64,000 nt of DNA from Kocuria sp. (GTDB taxonomy: Bacteria; Actinomycetota; Actinomycetes; Actinomycetales; Micrococcaceae): positions 541,138 through 605,137 of the forward strand of contig JAUNHG010000002.1 of the NCBI GenBank assembly GCA_030524035.1. Direction: 5' to 3'. Below, one piece after another: positions 1-8,687 of the stretch. The translations under genes and the position numbers were made by a program. The notes under the pieces are model-generated. The model was not told the DNA's origin. It searched no databases and was given only the letters and a program-made list of their open reading frames with translations. Position 1 is the first letter of the stretch; each line of letters begins with the position of its first letter.

Positions 1-579
1 ACCTTCAGCGGTCAGAATCGCTGCACGGCGGTCACGTTCAGCGCGCATCTGCTTTTCCATCGAATCCTGAATAGACGGCGGGGGAGTGATCTCTTTAATA
101 TCCACGCGGGATACCCGCAAACCCCATTTACCAGTAGTTGAATCCAGGACACCTCGCAATTCAGCGTTGATCTTATCGCGTGAAGTCAGAGTTTCCTCTA
201 AGTTCAAACCACCCACCACGTTACGCAAGGTGGCAGAGGTCAACTCGTCTACCGCATGAATATAGTTCGTGATCTCGTACGTTGCCGCACGGGGATCCGT
301 GACCTGGAAGTAGACGACCGTGTCGATTCCAACTACCAGGTTGTCTTCCGTGATCACGGACTGTGCCGGGAAGGAAACTACCTGTTCACGAAGATCAATC
401 AGCGGCAACAGACGATCAATAAACGGCACAAGAATATGCAAGCCAGGGTTCAACGTGGCCTGATACTTACCCAAGCGCTCGACAATGCCAGCGCGAGCTT
501 GCGGAATAATGCGCACTGCTTTCAGCAGTACCACCAGGACCAGCAGTACCAGCACTGCCAGCAGGATCAAGACAACCAC
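1..579 (-). CDS. SPFH/band 7 (stomatin-paraslipin) membrane protein, 3' part cut by window edge
   Basis: This gene encodes an SPFH/prohibitin-family protein of the QmcA/paraslipin type, anchored in the membrane and thought to scaffold membrane microdomains and their proteases. I chose a GTG start at 579 because GAAAGGA lies 7 nt upstream. The first 193 codons run open to position 1, so the C-terminal coiled coil is missing from the window. Residues 1-20 form a Val/Leu-rich membrane segment. The band 7 domain follows, with the typical PGLHILVPFIDRL stretch and, near the edge, the REQV, DTVVYFQVTDP and MRAERDRRA signatures. An nfeD-type gene lies 69 bp upstream on the same strand. SPFH and NfeD partners are commonly encoded together, so a joint operon is likely. 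Confidence 0.9.
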   Translation of the reverse strand, partial: MVVLILLAVLVLLVLVVLLKAVRIIPQARAGIVERLGKYQATLNPGLHILVPFIDRLLPLIDLREQVVSFPAQSVITEDNLVVGIDTVVYFQVTDPRAATYEITNYIHAVDELTSATLRNVVGGLNLEETLTSRDKINAELRGVLDSTTGKWGLRVSRVDIKEITPPPSIQDSMEKQMRAERDRRAAILTAEG

Positions 580-648
580 AGTGATTTCCTTTCAGATTTG
601 GTGTTTTTCTTGTTCTTTTCGTTTTTCGGTTTTATGACGGACGATCGG

Positions 649-1134
649 TTATGCCAGCACCACAGAGCCCCACGGTTGTGGCGGCACATTTGTCACAACA
701 ACCATCGCACCTTCCACGCGGTGCACGTATACCTGTTCATGGGGCAGGTATTGGGCTGAGCCTTCTGAACGCGCCGTCCAGGTATCACCGTCTAGGCGGA
801 CAAGCCCGGTCTGGGTAGTAACTGTTTCTAGGACGATGCAAGATTTCCCGGGAAGGCGATCTGTGTTGGAAAGGATGTCAGCACCCGGCTTGCGATGGAG
901 TCGGCGCATCATGCGTGGCCGCACAGCAAGTAGCAGAAGAAGCGCCACTGTCACAAACGTCAAAACCTCTAGCACTAGATTTCCACCCATAAGAGCAGAA
1001 ACACCAGAGGCCGCTAGAGCGCCGATAGTCAGCATGAAGAATGTGAGGTTCACGGTCAAAACTTCCACAATTCCTAGCAACAGAGCCACGATCAACCAGA
1101 CCGCCCAACCGTTCACCAACATCCATTCCAACAC
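649..1134 (-). CDS. NfeD family membrane protein
   Basis: This is a short NfeD-like protein of 161 aa. Such proteins partner SPFH/stomatin proteins in the membrane, where the C-terminal OB-fold is thought to bind the partner. The start is GTG, with GGAGGG about 10 nt upstream. Residues 10-75 contain three closely spaced hydrophobic segments. The soluble C-terminal half, from about residue 85, has the alternating beta pattern of the NfeD OB-fold, including a GLVRLDGDTWTARSE segment. It precedes the SPFH gene by 69 bp and is probably cotranscribed with it. It lacks the N-terminal ClpP-like serine protease domain of long NfeD proteins, so no proteolytic activity is expected. Confidence 0.88.
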   Translation of the reverse strand: MLEWMLVNGWAVWLIVALLLGIVEVLTVNLTFFMLTIGALAASGVSALMGGNLVLEVLTFVTVALLLLLAVRPRMMRRLHRKPGADILSNTDRLPGKSCIVLETVTTQTGLVRLDGDTWTARSEGSAQYLPHEQVYVHRVEGAMVVVTNVPPQPWGSVVLA

Positions 1135-1336
1135 TCAGTTCACGCCCTCCACCACAAGAATCTCCACGTTGATGTCACTGCACGCCGCTGAGCATCCCAG
1201 TTAGGACGACCACATGCGGTTGTCATCTCTCAATCTAGTCAACACCGAACAACATGGCACCACTCTCCACACTACCCAATAAGCCGATAATCTACATTAT
1301 GTAAAGTTGAAGAAAGTGAACCCAACCCTACCCACA

Positions 1337-2137
1337 TCAGCCCAGGAAGTAACGCAGCAGCTGCGTGAATTCCTCCGGCTTCTGTGAGTGAACCCAGTGC
1401 CCAGCGCCCTTGATCGTTATCTTCTGAACCTGCGGGAACAGCCTTCGCATGTCGACTCGGTGTTCATCACGGATGTAGTTCGAGTCGCCACCGGCAACCC
1501 ACAACACTGGGCGGTCATACGTGGTGTCGAATTCCGGAAACCCACCAATCACATCCAGGTTGTTGTACAACAGGTCCAGATTTGCTTGCCATTGAAATTG
1601 ACCATCCTTGTATCGCAAGTTCTGCATCAGGAATCCACGCACTGTGTCCTGCGGAATGGTTTTGGCTAACTGAGCATCCACTTCTTGTCTGCTGTTTACC
1701 TCATCGACATCTATGGATCGCAAACTGCCCAGTAAATGCGCAAACTCCCCCGACTTATCCCACCTTTGTACCGGGGAAATGTCCACAATCATGAGTTTTT
1801 GAATATTATTCGGCCTGGTCAAAGCCATCGCCATGGCGACTTTACCACCCATGGAATGCCCAACAAGGAAAAAAGGCTGCTCCCCCAACTCGCATTCAAT
1901 CGCAGAAATCACACGAGCCGCCATTGCACGATAATCAATGCGATCAGTCCATGCAGAAGCGCCATGGTTCGGTAAATCCACCAGTAACACCGTGCACTCC
2001 CCGCTGAGCTCTTTGGCAAATCGGGAAAAGTTTTTGCCCCTCCCCATCAGACCATGGAGAAACACGAGATTCCTGGACCCATTCCCCACTCGATACAGCT
2101 GAATGCCCGGGAGCTGAGCATCACTTTGACGTGTCAT
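1337..2137 (-). CDS. Alpha/beta hydrolase (YbfF-like esterase family)
   Basis: This is a 266-aa alpha/beta-hydrolase resembling YbfF-type acyl esterases. The substrate cannot be told from sequence. Seen directly: the oxyanion-hole HG motif (FLHGLMG, about residues 27-33), the nucleophile elbow GHSMG with Ser95, and a C-terminal GAGHWVH that supplies the catalytic His. An acid residue is expected in the VLWVAGGDSNY strand. I chose the ATG at 2137 because it lies 20 bp after the stop of the upstream hydrolase gene and gives the usual family length; the reading frame continues upstream only as a shadow of that gene. The SD is weak, so translation may depend on the upstream gene. Confidence 0.88.
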   Translation of the reverse strand: MTRQSDAQLPGIQLYRVGNGSRNLVFLHGLMGRGKNFSRFAKELSGECTVLLVDLPNHGASAWTDRIDYRAMAARVISAIECELGEQPFFLVGHSMGGKVAMAMALTRPNNIQKLMIVDISPVQRWDKSGEFAHLLGSLRSIDVDEVNSRQEVDAQLAKTIPQDTVRGFLMQNLRYKDGQFQWQANLDLLYNNLDVIGGFPEFDTTYDRPVLWVAGGDSNYIRDEHRVDMRRLFPQVQKITIKGAGHWVHSQKPEEFTQLLRYFLG

Positions 2138-2157
2138 AGCAGCAAAACATCCAGAGA

Positions 2158-3060
2158 CTACACATAGGCCGAACGGCCAGTGGATACCTGCTGACCCACA
2201 AACCACCCCGCAATGGTTTCGTAAGTGACATCGGGGGCCTCCAAATGCGGGAAGTGCCCCACAGAAGGCAACACCACACGGTTTCCAGTGTCCGGAGCCA
2301 CATGCCGCCCCGGCAGCATGTACGGCGGGATAGCGCCGTCCCATTCCCCCAGGATGCACAGAATGCGAGCATCGGGCCACCCTTGAGTGGATGAAGCATC
2401 CGGCAGTTCCAGTAAGCCCAAAGCAGTGGGCATGGACTGCGCATACATGGACCGAATCAAATGTGAGTGGCTATGAGAGAGCTGATAAGTGGGCGACCAC
2501 CGCCGCCACAAATCAGTGAGATAAGTAAAATCATCGCGTTCAATACGCCGAGCCCCCCACGCTCCGGCCCGTGGCATCAGCACATGCCGCATAGACCAGG
2601 CCACGCTGGGATGACGCTGCATCAGGTACCTCACAACACCGGGCGCTGGCATACCCAAGGTCACTGCACAATCAATCGTGGCCGCACCCGCCTGATCTTT
2701 CACACCAGCACGCGCTTGTTCCAGCAATGCCTGGTGCACTACCCAAGAGCCTTCACCATGGCCTACAACCCGCGCAGAATCGTCTGGCGCCAGCTCCTGC
2801 ACCAGAGCCAGTAAGTCCTGGGCGTGATCCGCCACTGAAGCGGATGGACCCATGGGTGATGGCGCATGGCCCCGAAGATATGGGGCCACCGTGACATACC
2901 CTTGGCCCGCCAAATATTGCCCTAAGCCATCAAAAGTGGCCGGGTGGTCAGCAAAACCATGGATAGCAAGCACCATCCGACCGCCCGGATTGCCGACGGC
3001 ACGCACGGCAAACCGCCCACGCGCGGTGTCAACGTGCACATTGGTAACCGAATACTCCAT
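2158..3060 (-). CDS. Alpha/beta-hydrolase fold protein lacking the nucleophile serine
   Basis: This protein of about 300 aa has an alpha/beta-hydrolase fold. The ATG at 3060 is preceded by GGGGAGGT with an 8-nt spacer; an ATG seven codons further upstream has no SD. The HG oxyanion motif (AIHGFADHP, about residues 32-40) and the late His (VGHFPHLEAPD) are present. The nucleophile elbow reads G100-H-G-E-G104, so glycine stands where Ser, Cys or Asp normally sits. I confirmed this codon (GGT) in the DNA. The protein may therefore be a non-catalytic binding protein or use another mechanism. The gene lies 20 bp upstream of a second hydrolase with an intact GHSMG, so the two may act together. No specific function is assigned. 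Confidence 0.82.
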   Translation of the reverse strand: MEYSVTNVHVDTARGRFAVRAVGNPGGRMVLAIHGFADHPATFDGLGQYLAGQGYVTVAPYLRGHAPSPMGPSASVADHAQDLLALVQELAPDDSARVVGHGEGSWVVHQALLEQARAGVKDQAGAATIDCAVTLGMPAPGVVRYLMQRHPSVAWSMRHVLMPRAGAWGARRIERDDFTYLTDLWRRWSPTYQLSHSHSHLIRSMYAQSMPTALGLLELPDASSTQGWPDARILCILGEWDGAIPPYMLPGRHVAPDTGNRVVLPSVGHFPHLEAPDVTYETIAGWFVGQQVSTGRSAYV

Positions 3061-3371
3061 CCGGACAGACCTCCCCATCACATTGGGATGCAGTCTAATT
3101 CAAGCGCATCAACTCCCCCGGATGCCCCTCCAGCGTGTCTGCAAATACGTCATAAATGCAGCGAATAATAGGGCAAGTTTCTATATTCATTAGCAAGATA
3201 CGCCACGCCCAAGGCATGAATTACAGCCCACAATTTAACCCAGTTGCATACAGGGCCCTGACTTTCTTGTGGAATTTTATCCCCAAAACCTCAGCGGCAA
3301 TTACCTCAACGAATCTGATTTTTCCCGCGTAAACACCGGCTGCGATGCGTCAACAAAGGTATTTGTTACGC

Positions 3372-3385
3372 ATGCATATATGCAT
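3372..3385. promoter_or_regulatory. Perfect 14-bp palindrome, candidate operator
   Basis: The sequence ATGCATATATGCAT is fully self-complementary and lies about 200 bp upstream of the secreted protease start, in the long divergent intergenic region. A dimeric regulator site is the simplest reading, but no cognate regulator gene is adjacent. Confidence 0.3.
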
Positions 3386-3550
3386 CCCCTGTTGTGCATT
3401 TGGTTATGAAGCTCCACGAATTTCACGCTACGCTAAAAACGTTTTGGCTAGTCAAACATGAACTGAAAGTTCGATCTAGCTAGTGCAGCGGGTGATAACT
3501 GGGCCCCACATCGCTGTACTAGTTCGGTCCTCACCATCACCACCGCATTC

Positions 3551-3568
3551 GGGTGATTTATTTCACCC
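3551..3568 (+). promoter_or_regulatory. Inverted repeat in the protease leader just upstream of its SD
   Basis: GGGTGA and TCACCC flank a 6-nt TTTATT loop and end 2 nt before the AAAGAAAGGAA Shine-Dalgarno region of the GTG-started protease gene. It could be a 5'-UTR stem-loop or an operator. It does not cover the SD itself. Confidence 0.35.
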
Positions 3569-3585
3569 AAAGAAAGGAATCGACC

Positions 3586-4425
3586 GTGAGAACCCTTAAC
3601 CGCATTGGTGCTGCAGCAGCAGTAGCCGCTTTTGCAATCACTGCCACACCCGCAGCATCCGCTCATGAAACCGGCAGCGATCAATCACACGAGAAGCCCG
3701 ACTGGAAGCAGTTCAAGTCCGACACTTTCCGTGACCAGGACGGTCAATACATCGTTGACGGCGATATTCCCGTACGCAACACCGCTTCCCTGTTCAAGTT
3801 CTACAAGTCACTGTCGGGTGAGTCTGATTCCGTGGCCCTAGAAAGCAACGGCACCGGTGACTTGATTGCTAACCAGGGCGTTGACGGCAACCCCACCCTG
3901 TGGTCAGAATCCGAGGCCAGGAACCTGACCTACTGTGTCTCCGATGACTTCGGGCCCCGGAAAGCAGCCGTGGTGAGTTCCATGGAAGGTGGCGCGGCCA
4001 TGTGGGAAGAAGCTTCTTCCGGCATTGACTACCAGTACGTACCTTCAGAGGACGGCAACTGCAACACCCAGAACGACAACGTGGTGTTCTCTGTAGAGCC
4101 CACCACCTCCACCGGATACATTGCCCGCGCATTCTTCCCGGACACCCCGAAATCCGCGCGCAATATCCTGGTTGCCGACCAGTTCTACTCCTCAGGATGG
4201 CAGCAGGACGCCATCATGGCTCACGAGCTTGGCCACACGCTGGGTTTCCGTCATGAGCACACCCGCCCCGAAGCCGGGACCTGCTTTGAGGACAACAACT
4301 GGAGCCCGCTGACCCCGTACGACTCCAGGTCAATCATGCACTACCCGCAGTGCAACGGCGCCTCCTCCCAGCTGAGCTTCTCCGAGCTCGACCGTCAGGG
4401 CGTGCAGAAGGCCTACGGTGCCTGA
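3586..4425 (+). CDS. Secreted astacin-type (M12A-like) zinc metalloprotease
   Basis: This is a 279-aa exported zinc endopeptidase. The GTG start has AAAGAAAGGAA 6 nt upstream and gives a clean signal peptide (basic RTLNR, Ala-rich core, PAASA cleavage site near residue 26). The metzincin zinc signature HELGHTLGFRHEHTR is at residues 213-227, in the extended HExxHxxGFxHExxR form typical of astacins. The Met-turn SIMHYP is at 249-254, with the Tyr zinc-ligand candidate. Four cysteines in the mature part (117, 159, 233, 256) could form two disulfides. Residues 27-105 probably form the propeptide. It is a stand-alone gene with a strong terminator after it. Its targets are unknown; nutrition or interaction with other cells is possible. 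Confidence 0.9.
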   Translation: MRTLNRIGAAAAVAAFAITATPAASAHETGSDQSHEKPDWKQFKSDTFRDQDGQYIVDGDIPVRNTASLFKFYKSLSGESDSVALESNGTGDLIANQGVDGNPTLWSESEARNLTYCVSDDFGPRKAAVVSSMEGGAAMWEEASSGIDYQYVPSEDGNCNTQNDNVVFSVEPTTSTGYIARAFFPDTPKSARNILVADQFYSSGWQQDAIMAHELGHTLGFRHEHTRPEAGTCFEDNNWSPLTPYDSRSIMHYPQCNGASSQLSFSELDRQGVQKAYGA

Positions 4426-4468
4426 TCACAGGCTTGAAAGCCTCCTTGTGCTGCACTAAGGAGAAGGC

Positions 4469-4517
4469 ATAAACGTGCCGTGAACGCTGGGGCTTACCCC
4501 GTTCACGGCACGTTTAT
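4469..4517. terminator. Strong bidirectional terminator between protease and aroD
   Basis: A perfect 17-bp inverted repeat (4469-4485 with 4501-4517) encloses an inner GGGG/CCCC stem. The flanks are AT-rich in both directions. It sits between convergent genes and should end transcripts from both the protease (plus) and aroD (minus). Confidence 0.85.
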
Positions 4518-4519
4518 TG

Positions 4520-5317
4520 TTACAACGAGTCTGCGCTGCTCGTGGATTCAGCGTTTATTTGGCTCATCAGGTCGCGCAGAGACCGCAAGGACTCCACGGG
4601 AATCTGACCTGGGGCGGAAGCTTGCTGCCCCAGAGAACCAAAGGTTGCTGCTGACCCAAAGACATGACCGGCAATCCTAGAGATGGCCCCCATACCAGCC
4701 ATCGACATCGTCATGAGAGGTATCCCGGCTGTGCGCGACCGCTGAGCAGTTGCCGTCAGCAACGCCGCCACATCCTCAGGGTTGTGGGGCATAACGGCCA
4801 ATTTGGCCACAGAGGCCCCCATCGCTTCTTGACCGGCCAAAAGACTCACCATCTCGTCCACCCTCGGCGTGGCAGAGAAGTCATGGAAACTAGCGATCGT
4901 CGCAACGTCTTGCGCGCGAGCTAAGCGAATGAGTTCTTGAGCGTCACGGCGCCGGAATTCCACATCCACCATGTCGGCTTCACCGGAACGTATCACGTGA
5001 GCCAATAACTCCGCATAGGAATCATCGACCACCGCTAAGCCACCTTCCGCCTGCGTCCGTACGGTGAACAGCAACGGGGCCTCCCCCAGGCTGTGGCGCA
5101 GCATACGCAAAAGATCACAAACCTCATGGCCTGTGGCTTGCGGACCTGCCGCAGCCAGCCAATAATCTGCCCGCCATTCCACCAGGTCAGCGCCAGCCGC
5201 TAATGCCTTTTGGGCACTGGATACAAGGCGCTCTGCTGAGTCAGCAACTAGTGGTACCACAAGCGCCGGAGTTTCAGCGCTCAGTACGGCGCCTCTCACA
5301 TGCACGGCAGGTTTCAT
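4520..5317 (-). CDS. aroD: 3-dehydroquinate dehydratase, type I
   Basis: This is a type I 3-dehydroquinate dehydratase of 265 aa. It converts 3-dehydroquinate to 3-dehydroshikimate in the shikimate pathway through a lysine Schiff base. Visible signatures are EWRAD (47-51) for substrate binding, catalytic His145 in IASFHDF, the Schiff-base Lys172 in SVAKLAVMP, and the C-terminal GSLGQQASAPGQIP loop, which matches the family. The gene lies 12 bp after tpx on the same strand, so tpx-aroD may be cotranscribed. trpD, another aromatic-pathway gene, lies just upstream. The more common type II enzyme (AroQ) of many actinobacteria is not seen in this window. Confidence 0.93.
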   Translation of the reverse strand: MKPAVHVRGAVLSAETPALVVPLVADSAERLVSSAQKALAAGADLVEWRADYWLAAAGPQATGHEVCDLLRMLRHSLGEAPLLFTVRTQAEGGLAVVDDSYAELLAHVIRSGEADMVDVEFRRRDAQELIRLARAQDVATIASFHDFSATPRVDEMVSLLAGQEAMGASVAKLAVMPHNPEDVAALLTATAQRSRTAGIPLMTMSMAGMGAISRIAGHVFGSAATFGSLGQQASAPGQIPVESLRSLRDLMSQINAESTSSADSL

Positions 5318-5329
5318 CTCAACCGTGGA

Positions 5330-5836
5330 TCAGCCCAGAGCCGCCATGACGGCGTCGTAATCGGGTTCTTGGGTGATTTCCGAAACCAGCTGGGTGTACA
5401 TTACCTGCCCCCCAGCGTCGACCACTACCACAGCGCGAGCTAGCAGCCCCTGCAAAGGACCGTCGGCCATTTGCAGTCCCCAGTCCTGGCCAAAGGTCGA
5501 ACGAAAGCTGGAAGCAACCACAACATTGTCGATGCCTTCCGCTCCACAGAAACGCGCTTGAGCAAATGGCAGGTCAGCCGAAACGCATAACACGGTAGTA
5601 TTTTCGAGCTCAGAAGCCAGTTCGTTAAATCGGCGCACTGAGGCCGCACACACACCAGTATCCAAGCTCGGGAAAATATTGAGCACCACAGTACGCCCAG
5701 CAAAATCCTGGGTCGCTACCGGGGAAAGATCACTACCCACCAGACTGTATTCGGGGGCTCGATCCCCCTGAGCCGGCAATTGGCCCACGGTAGTCACGGT
5801 TTCGTCTTTGAATGCAGTCTCCATAACTTCCACCAT
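5330..5836 (-). CDS. tpx: Thiol peroxidase, atypical 2-Cys peroxiredoxin
   Basis: Tpx is a thioredoxin-dependent peroxidase that reduces H2O2 and alkyl hydroperoxides in the cytoplasm. The peroxidatic Cys lies in PSLDTGVCAASVRRFN and the resolving Cys in LPFAQARFCGAEG, as expected for Tpx. The length of about 165-170 aa is normal. The exact start is uncertain. I give the ATG at 5836, which has a CAGG about 9 nt upstream; the ATG at 5824 would match homologues best but has an SD only 2 nt away, and an ATG at 5863 is also open. aroD follows after 12 bp, and trpD lies just downstream of 5889 on the same strand. Confidence 0.92.
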   Translation of the reverse strand: MVEVMETAFKDETVTTVGQLPAQGDRAPEYSLVGSDLSPVATQDFAGRTVVLNIFPSLDTGVCAASVRRFNELASELENTTVLCVSADLPFAQARFCGAEGIDNVVVASSFRSTFGQDWGLQMADGPLQGLLARAVVVVDAGGQVMYTQLVSEITQEPDYDAVMAALG

Positions 5837-5888
5837 AACTGTGGACCTGACGTTATTCCCCATTCATGTGAACGGCGATGACGCGCCC

Positions 5889-7025
5889 TCATGACGCAGA
5901 AGACGAATACTGTACCCAACGATGCAGCACATCAGCTGCCGCACCTGAGTCAAGGGCCGCCGCCACCTGGTGCACCGCATTTTCCATTCGCGCGAGGAAC
6001 GACTGCTCATGAGTTTGCGGGTCAAGGGCTAATAAACCAGCAGCTGCGTTGAGCAGCACGGCCTCACGAACGGGGCCTTGTTCCCCTGCAAGGACTCGAC
6101 GAGCCACCTGGGCGTTATAGACAGCGTCCTGCCCTCGAAGATCTTCAATAGTTGCCCGAGGCATACCCAGATCAGCTGGATCAAACACGTGTTCATTCAC
6201 TTGGCCATCACGAACCTCCCAAATCTCCGATGAACCGGTGACGGTGAGTTCATCAAGACCATCGTGCCCACGGAAAATCAAGGCTCGATCGCCTCGAGCA
6301 CAAAAAACCTCCGCAATCAATGGGGCCAAATCACGGCGGGCCACACCAATGGCTGATGCTTTAACGCGTGCGGGGTTGGTCATGGGGCCCAAAACGTTGA
6401 AAGCGGTGGCAACTCCTAGTTGTTTACGCACACCCGCCGCATATTTCATGGAGGGGTGAAAAGTCTGCGCAAAACAAAAAGTGATACCAACCTTCTCGGC
6501 GCAGGAAGCCACGGTTCCAACGGGCAGATCTAACCGCACCCCCAACGCCTCAAGACAGTCCGCTGAACCTGAAGTAGAGGATGAAGCTCGGTTTCCGTGT
6601 TTCACCACGGTGACACCGGTGCCAGCAACCGCCAGCGCAGCCATCGTTGAGATATTCACGGTGTTTAAGCGATCCCCACCTGTACCTACGATGTCTACGG
6701 CAGTTCCGGGCACTTGAATGTTCTGTGCATGAGCAACCATGGCGTCGGCTAGACCGCGTAGTTCAGCCGCGCTTTCCCCTTTAGCTCGCAGAGCCACCAA
6801 AAACCCTGCGAGCACCGAATCCGGCACCTGGCCGGTCATCACCGCATCCATGGCGGCGTACGCCTGTTCAACCGTCAGATCGCGGCCGTCTATCAAGTCA
6901 GTAATCATCTGAGGCCAATCAAGACCCGAAGAAAAATCGGAGGATTCAACAGGAGGCAGGGATTGCGCGGAAGTCACATTGGCAACCCTACCGGTGCCCC
7001 GTTCTGTGCGCACAGAAGCTGACAT
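5889..7025 (-). CDS. trpD: Anthranilate phosphoribosyltransferase
   Basis: TrpD transfers phosphoribose from PRPP to anthranilate in tryptophan biosynthesis. Visible motifs are the PRPP-binding GTGGD followed by NIST, the KHGNRASSS stretch, the FHPSMKY segment and the late GHDGLDE metal-binding region. The protein is about 378 aa. The ATG at 7025 is chosen; a TTG four codons upstream (7037) is closer to an AGGAAG and is also possible. The gene stands alone, away from other trp genes, and is divergent from ctaE with less than 100 bp between starts. I recall a trpD/ctaE neighbourhood from other Actinomycetota. Confidence 0.94.
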   Translation of the reverse strand: MSASVRTERGTGRVANVTSAQSLPPVESSDFSSGLDWPQMITDLIDGRDLTVEQAYAAMDAVMTGQVPDSVLAGFLVALRAKGESAAELRGLADAMVAHAQNIQVPGTAVDIVGTGGDRLNTVNISTMAALAVAGTGVTVVKHGNRASSSTSGSADCLEALGVRLDLPVGTVASCAEKVGITFCFAQTFHPSMKYAAGVRKQLGVATAFNVLGPMTNPARVKASAIGVARRDLAPLIAEVFCARGDRALIFRGHDGLDELTVTGSSEIWEVRDGQVNEHVFDPADLGMPRATIEDLRGQDAVYNAQVARRVLAGEQGPVREAVLLNAAAGLLALDPQTHEQSFLARMENAVHQVAAALDSGAAADVLHRWVQYSSSAS

Positions 7026-7110
7026 CGAGGGCTGCAAGCTTCCTGCCTATGAGAACTTCACAAGCTTCACGGGGTGTCTCGGTTGGTCTGCGCGACCGTT
7101 TGGCGACATA

Positions 7111-7761
7111 ATGTCGTTCGTGACGACAGCAACCCATGCCCCAGCAGCGCGACAGCCCGCTCCGGCAATCAACCGACCAAATCTCACTCAGGTGGGAACC
7201 ATCGTCTGGTTGGCCTCTGAGCTCATGTTCTTCGCGGGCCTGTTCGCCATGTATTTCACGCTTCGCGCCACTCAGCCTGAATTATGGGCTGAAGAATCCG
7301 CCAAGCTGAACATCCCTATGGCGCTAGCCAATACCACCGTCCTGGTGCTGTCTTCAGTCACCTGTCAGTTCGGTGTTTTTGCCGCCGAACGCCTACAACC
7401 CCGTCGCACCGGGGGGATCTTTCAAGTGGGCAAGTGGGGCATGGTCGAGTGGTTCATCTTGACCTTCTTTATGGGTGCTATCTTCGTATCCGTTCAGGCT
7501 TTTGAGTATGCCGAGTTGGTGTCGCATGGCATCACCATTCCCGCCAATGCCTACGGTTCCGCGTTCTACATCACTACGGGCTTCCACGCCCTGCACGTGA
7601 CCGGTGGTTTGGTGGCTTTCTTGCTCATCATCGGGCGTGCTTATCTGGCTAAAAAATTCGGACACTTTGAAGCCACGTCAGCCATAGTGGTCTCGTACTA
7701 CTGGCACTTTGTGGATGTTGTCTGGATTGCCCTGTTCTTCATCGTGTATTTCCTACGGTGA
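7111..7761 (+). CDS. ctaE: Cytochrome c oxidase subunit III
   Basis: CtaE is subunit III of the aa3 cytochrome c oxidase, an integral membrane protein of 217 aa. The sequence [22 protein letters not shown] near the N-terminus is typical of actinobacterial CtaE, and five hydrophobic spans follow, ending in [19 protein letters not shown]. The ATG at 7111 is chosen from this alignment. No clear SD precedes it, so the mRNA may be leaderless or the start may be a nearby GTG. The gene opens the ctaE-qcrC-qcrA-qcrB operon. In Actinomycetota this block encodes parts of an obligate bc1-aa3 supercomplex. It is divergent from trpD. Confidence 0.95.
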   Translation: MSFVTTATHAPAARQPAPAINRPNLTQVGTIVWLASELMFFAGLFAMYFTLRATQPELWAEESAKLNIPMALANTTVLVLSSVTCQFGVFAAERLQPRRTGGIFQVGKWGMVEWFILTFFMGAIFVSVQAFEYAELVSHGITIPANAYGSAFYITTGFHALHVTGGLVAFLLIIGRAYLAKKFGHFEATSAIVVSYYWHFVDVVWIALFFIVYFLR

Positions 7762-7816
7762 TTACGGAAAACTTCAAGTCCTAAATTTACGCACCAACCT
7801 TTAAGGATCCTCTGAC

Positions 7817-8605
7817 GTGAAGGCTCTGTCACAGAAGCGCCGCCACCCGCTGGCCCTGCTAGCGCTGCTCGTGTGCGCTCTCCTCCTGACCGGTGGTCTC
7901 TACGCTGTCGCCACAACCACTAATCAGGCTCAGGCCGCCGAAAGCTATTCGGAAGCTGACGTTGAAGAAGGCGCCAAGTTATTTATGGCGAACTGCTCAA
8001 CGTGCCACGGCATGAACGGTGAAGGAACAAATGCCGGGCCTTCCCTGGTGGGTGTGGGCGCGGCTGCCGTGGACTTCCAAGTTGGCACGGGCCGTATGCC
8101 CATGCAGATGCAAGGCCCACAGGCACAGATTAAGCCCGGGCAATTCACGGATGAGCAGACCCGCCAGTTATCAGCGTACGTGGCTTCTCTCGGTGCCGGG
8201 CCTGCCGTACCGGAAACTGAATACCTCAACACTGCTGAAGGTGACGCCGCTAATGGCGCGAAGGTATTCCTGGCTAACTGCGCCATGTGCCACAACGCAA
8301 CCGGTGCTGGCGGTGCATTAACGCGTGGTAAGTACGCGCCGTCACTGATGGGGGTTGAAGAAGCCCACATTTATGAAGCCATGCAGACGGGCCCCCAGAA
8401 TATGCCCGTGTTTAACGACGCCAACATCACCCCGGAAGAAAAACGCGATGTCATTACGTATCTGAAGTCGATCGAGAACAACACTGATCCCGGTGGATTC
8501 GGGTTGGGTTCGTTGGGGCCGGTGTCCGAAGGTCTGTTCATCTGGACTATCGGGCTGCTGATCATCATCGGCTTCACCGTTTGGTTGACCTCGCGCTCAG
8601 CTTGA
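7817..8605 (+). CDS. qcrC: Di-haem cytochrome c subunit of the bc1 complex
   Basis: QcrC is the cytochrome cc subunit of the actinobacterial menaquinol:cytochrome c reductase. It carries electrons from the Rieske centre straight to the aa3 oxidase without a soluble cytochrome c. Two haem-attachment motifs are present, C60-STC-H64 and C155-AMC-H159. An N-terminal membrane or signal segment spans about residues 11-33, and a C-terminal anchor spans about 236-258. The GTG start has AAGGATC upstream. At 262 aa the length is normal. It follows ctaE by 55 bp and precedes qcrA by 82 bp. The two-haem architecture supports assignment to Actinomycetota. Confidence 0.96.
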   Translation: MKALSQKRRHPLALLALLVCALLLTGGLYAVATTTNQAQAAESYSEADVEEGAKLFMANCSTCHGMNGEGTNAGPSLVGVGAAAVDFQVGTGRMPMQMQGPQAQIKPGQFTDEQTRQLSAYVASLGAGPAVPETEYLNTAEGDAANGAKVFLANCAMCHNATGAGGALTRGKYAPSLMGVEEAHIYEAMQTGPQNMPVFNDANITPEEKRDVITYLKSIENNTDPGGFGLGSLGPVSEGLFIWTIGLLIIIGFTVWLTSRSA

Positions 8606-8687
8606 CCACAAGCAAGAAAAACCACCGGGCCACCGGTGAAACGCAGCACCATACATATATCGAAACTAGTTACAGAAGAGGGACCAC

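Larger units (their letters stand above)
3061..3585. other. 525-bp non-coding region between divergent hydrolase and protease genes
   Basis: I find no credible gene here. The region is AT-richer than its surroundings and must hold the divergent promoters for the hydrolase pair (minus) and the secreted protease (plus). It contains a perfect 14-bp palindrome (3372-3385) and an inverted repeat just upstream of the protease SD (3551-3568), listed separately. The length is unusual for this gene-dense window and suggests that protease expression is regulated. Confidence 0.6.

Noticed and set aside
836-1204. Long open frame on the plus strand opposite nfeD
   Set aside because: It is antisense to a well-supported gene, has no SD and shows the amino-acid bias of a shadow frame.
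2138-2380. Upstream extension of the first alpha/beta hydrolase to 2380
   Set aside because: The extra 81 residues overlap the neighbouring hydrolase gene out of frame and lack family similarity.
7945-8370. Minus-strand open frame opposite qcrC
   Set aside because: It mirrors the qcrC coding sequence and has no family features or SD.
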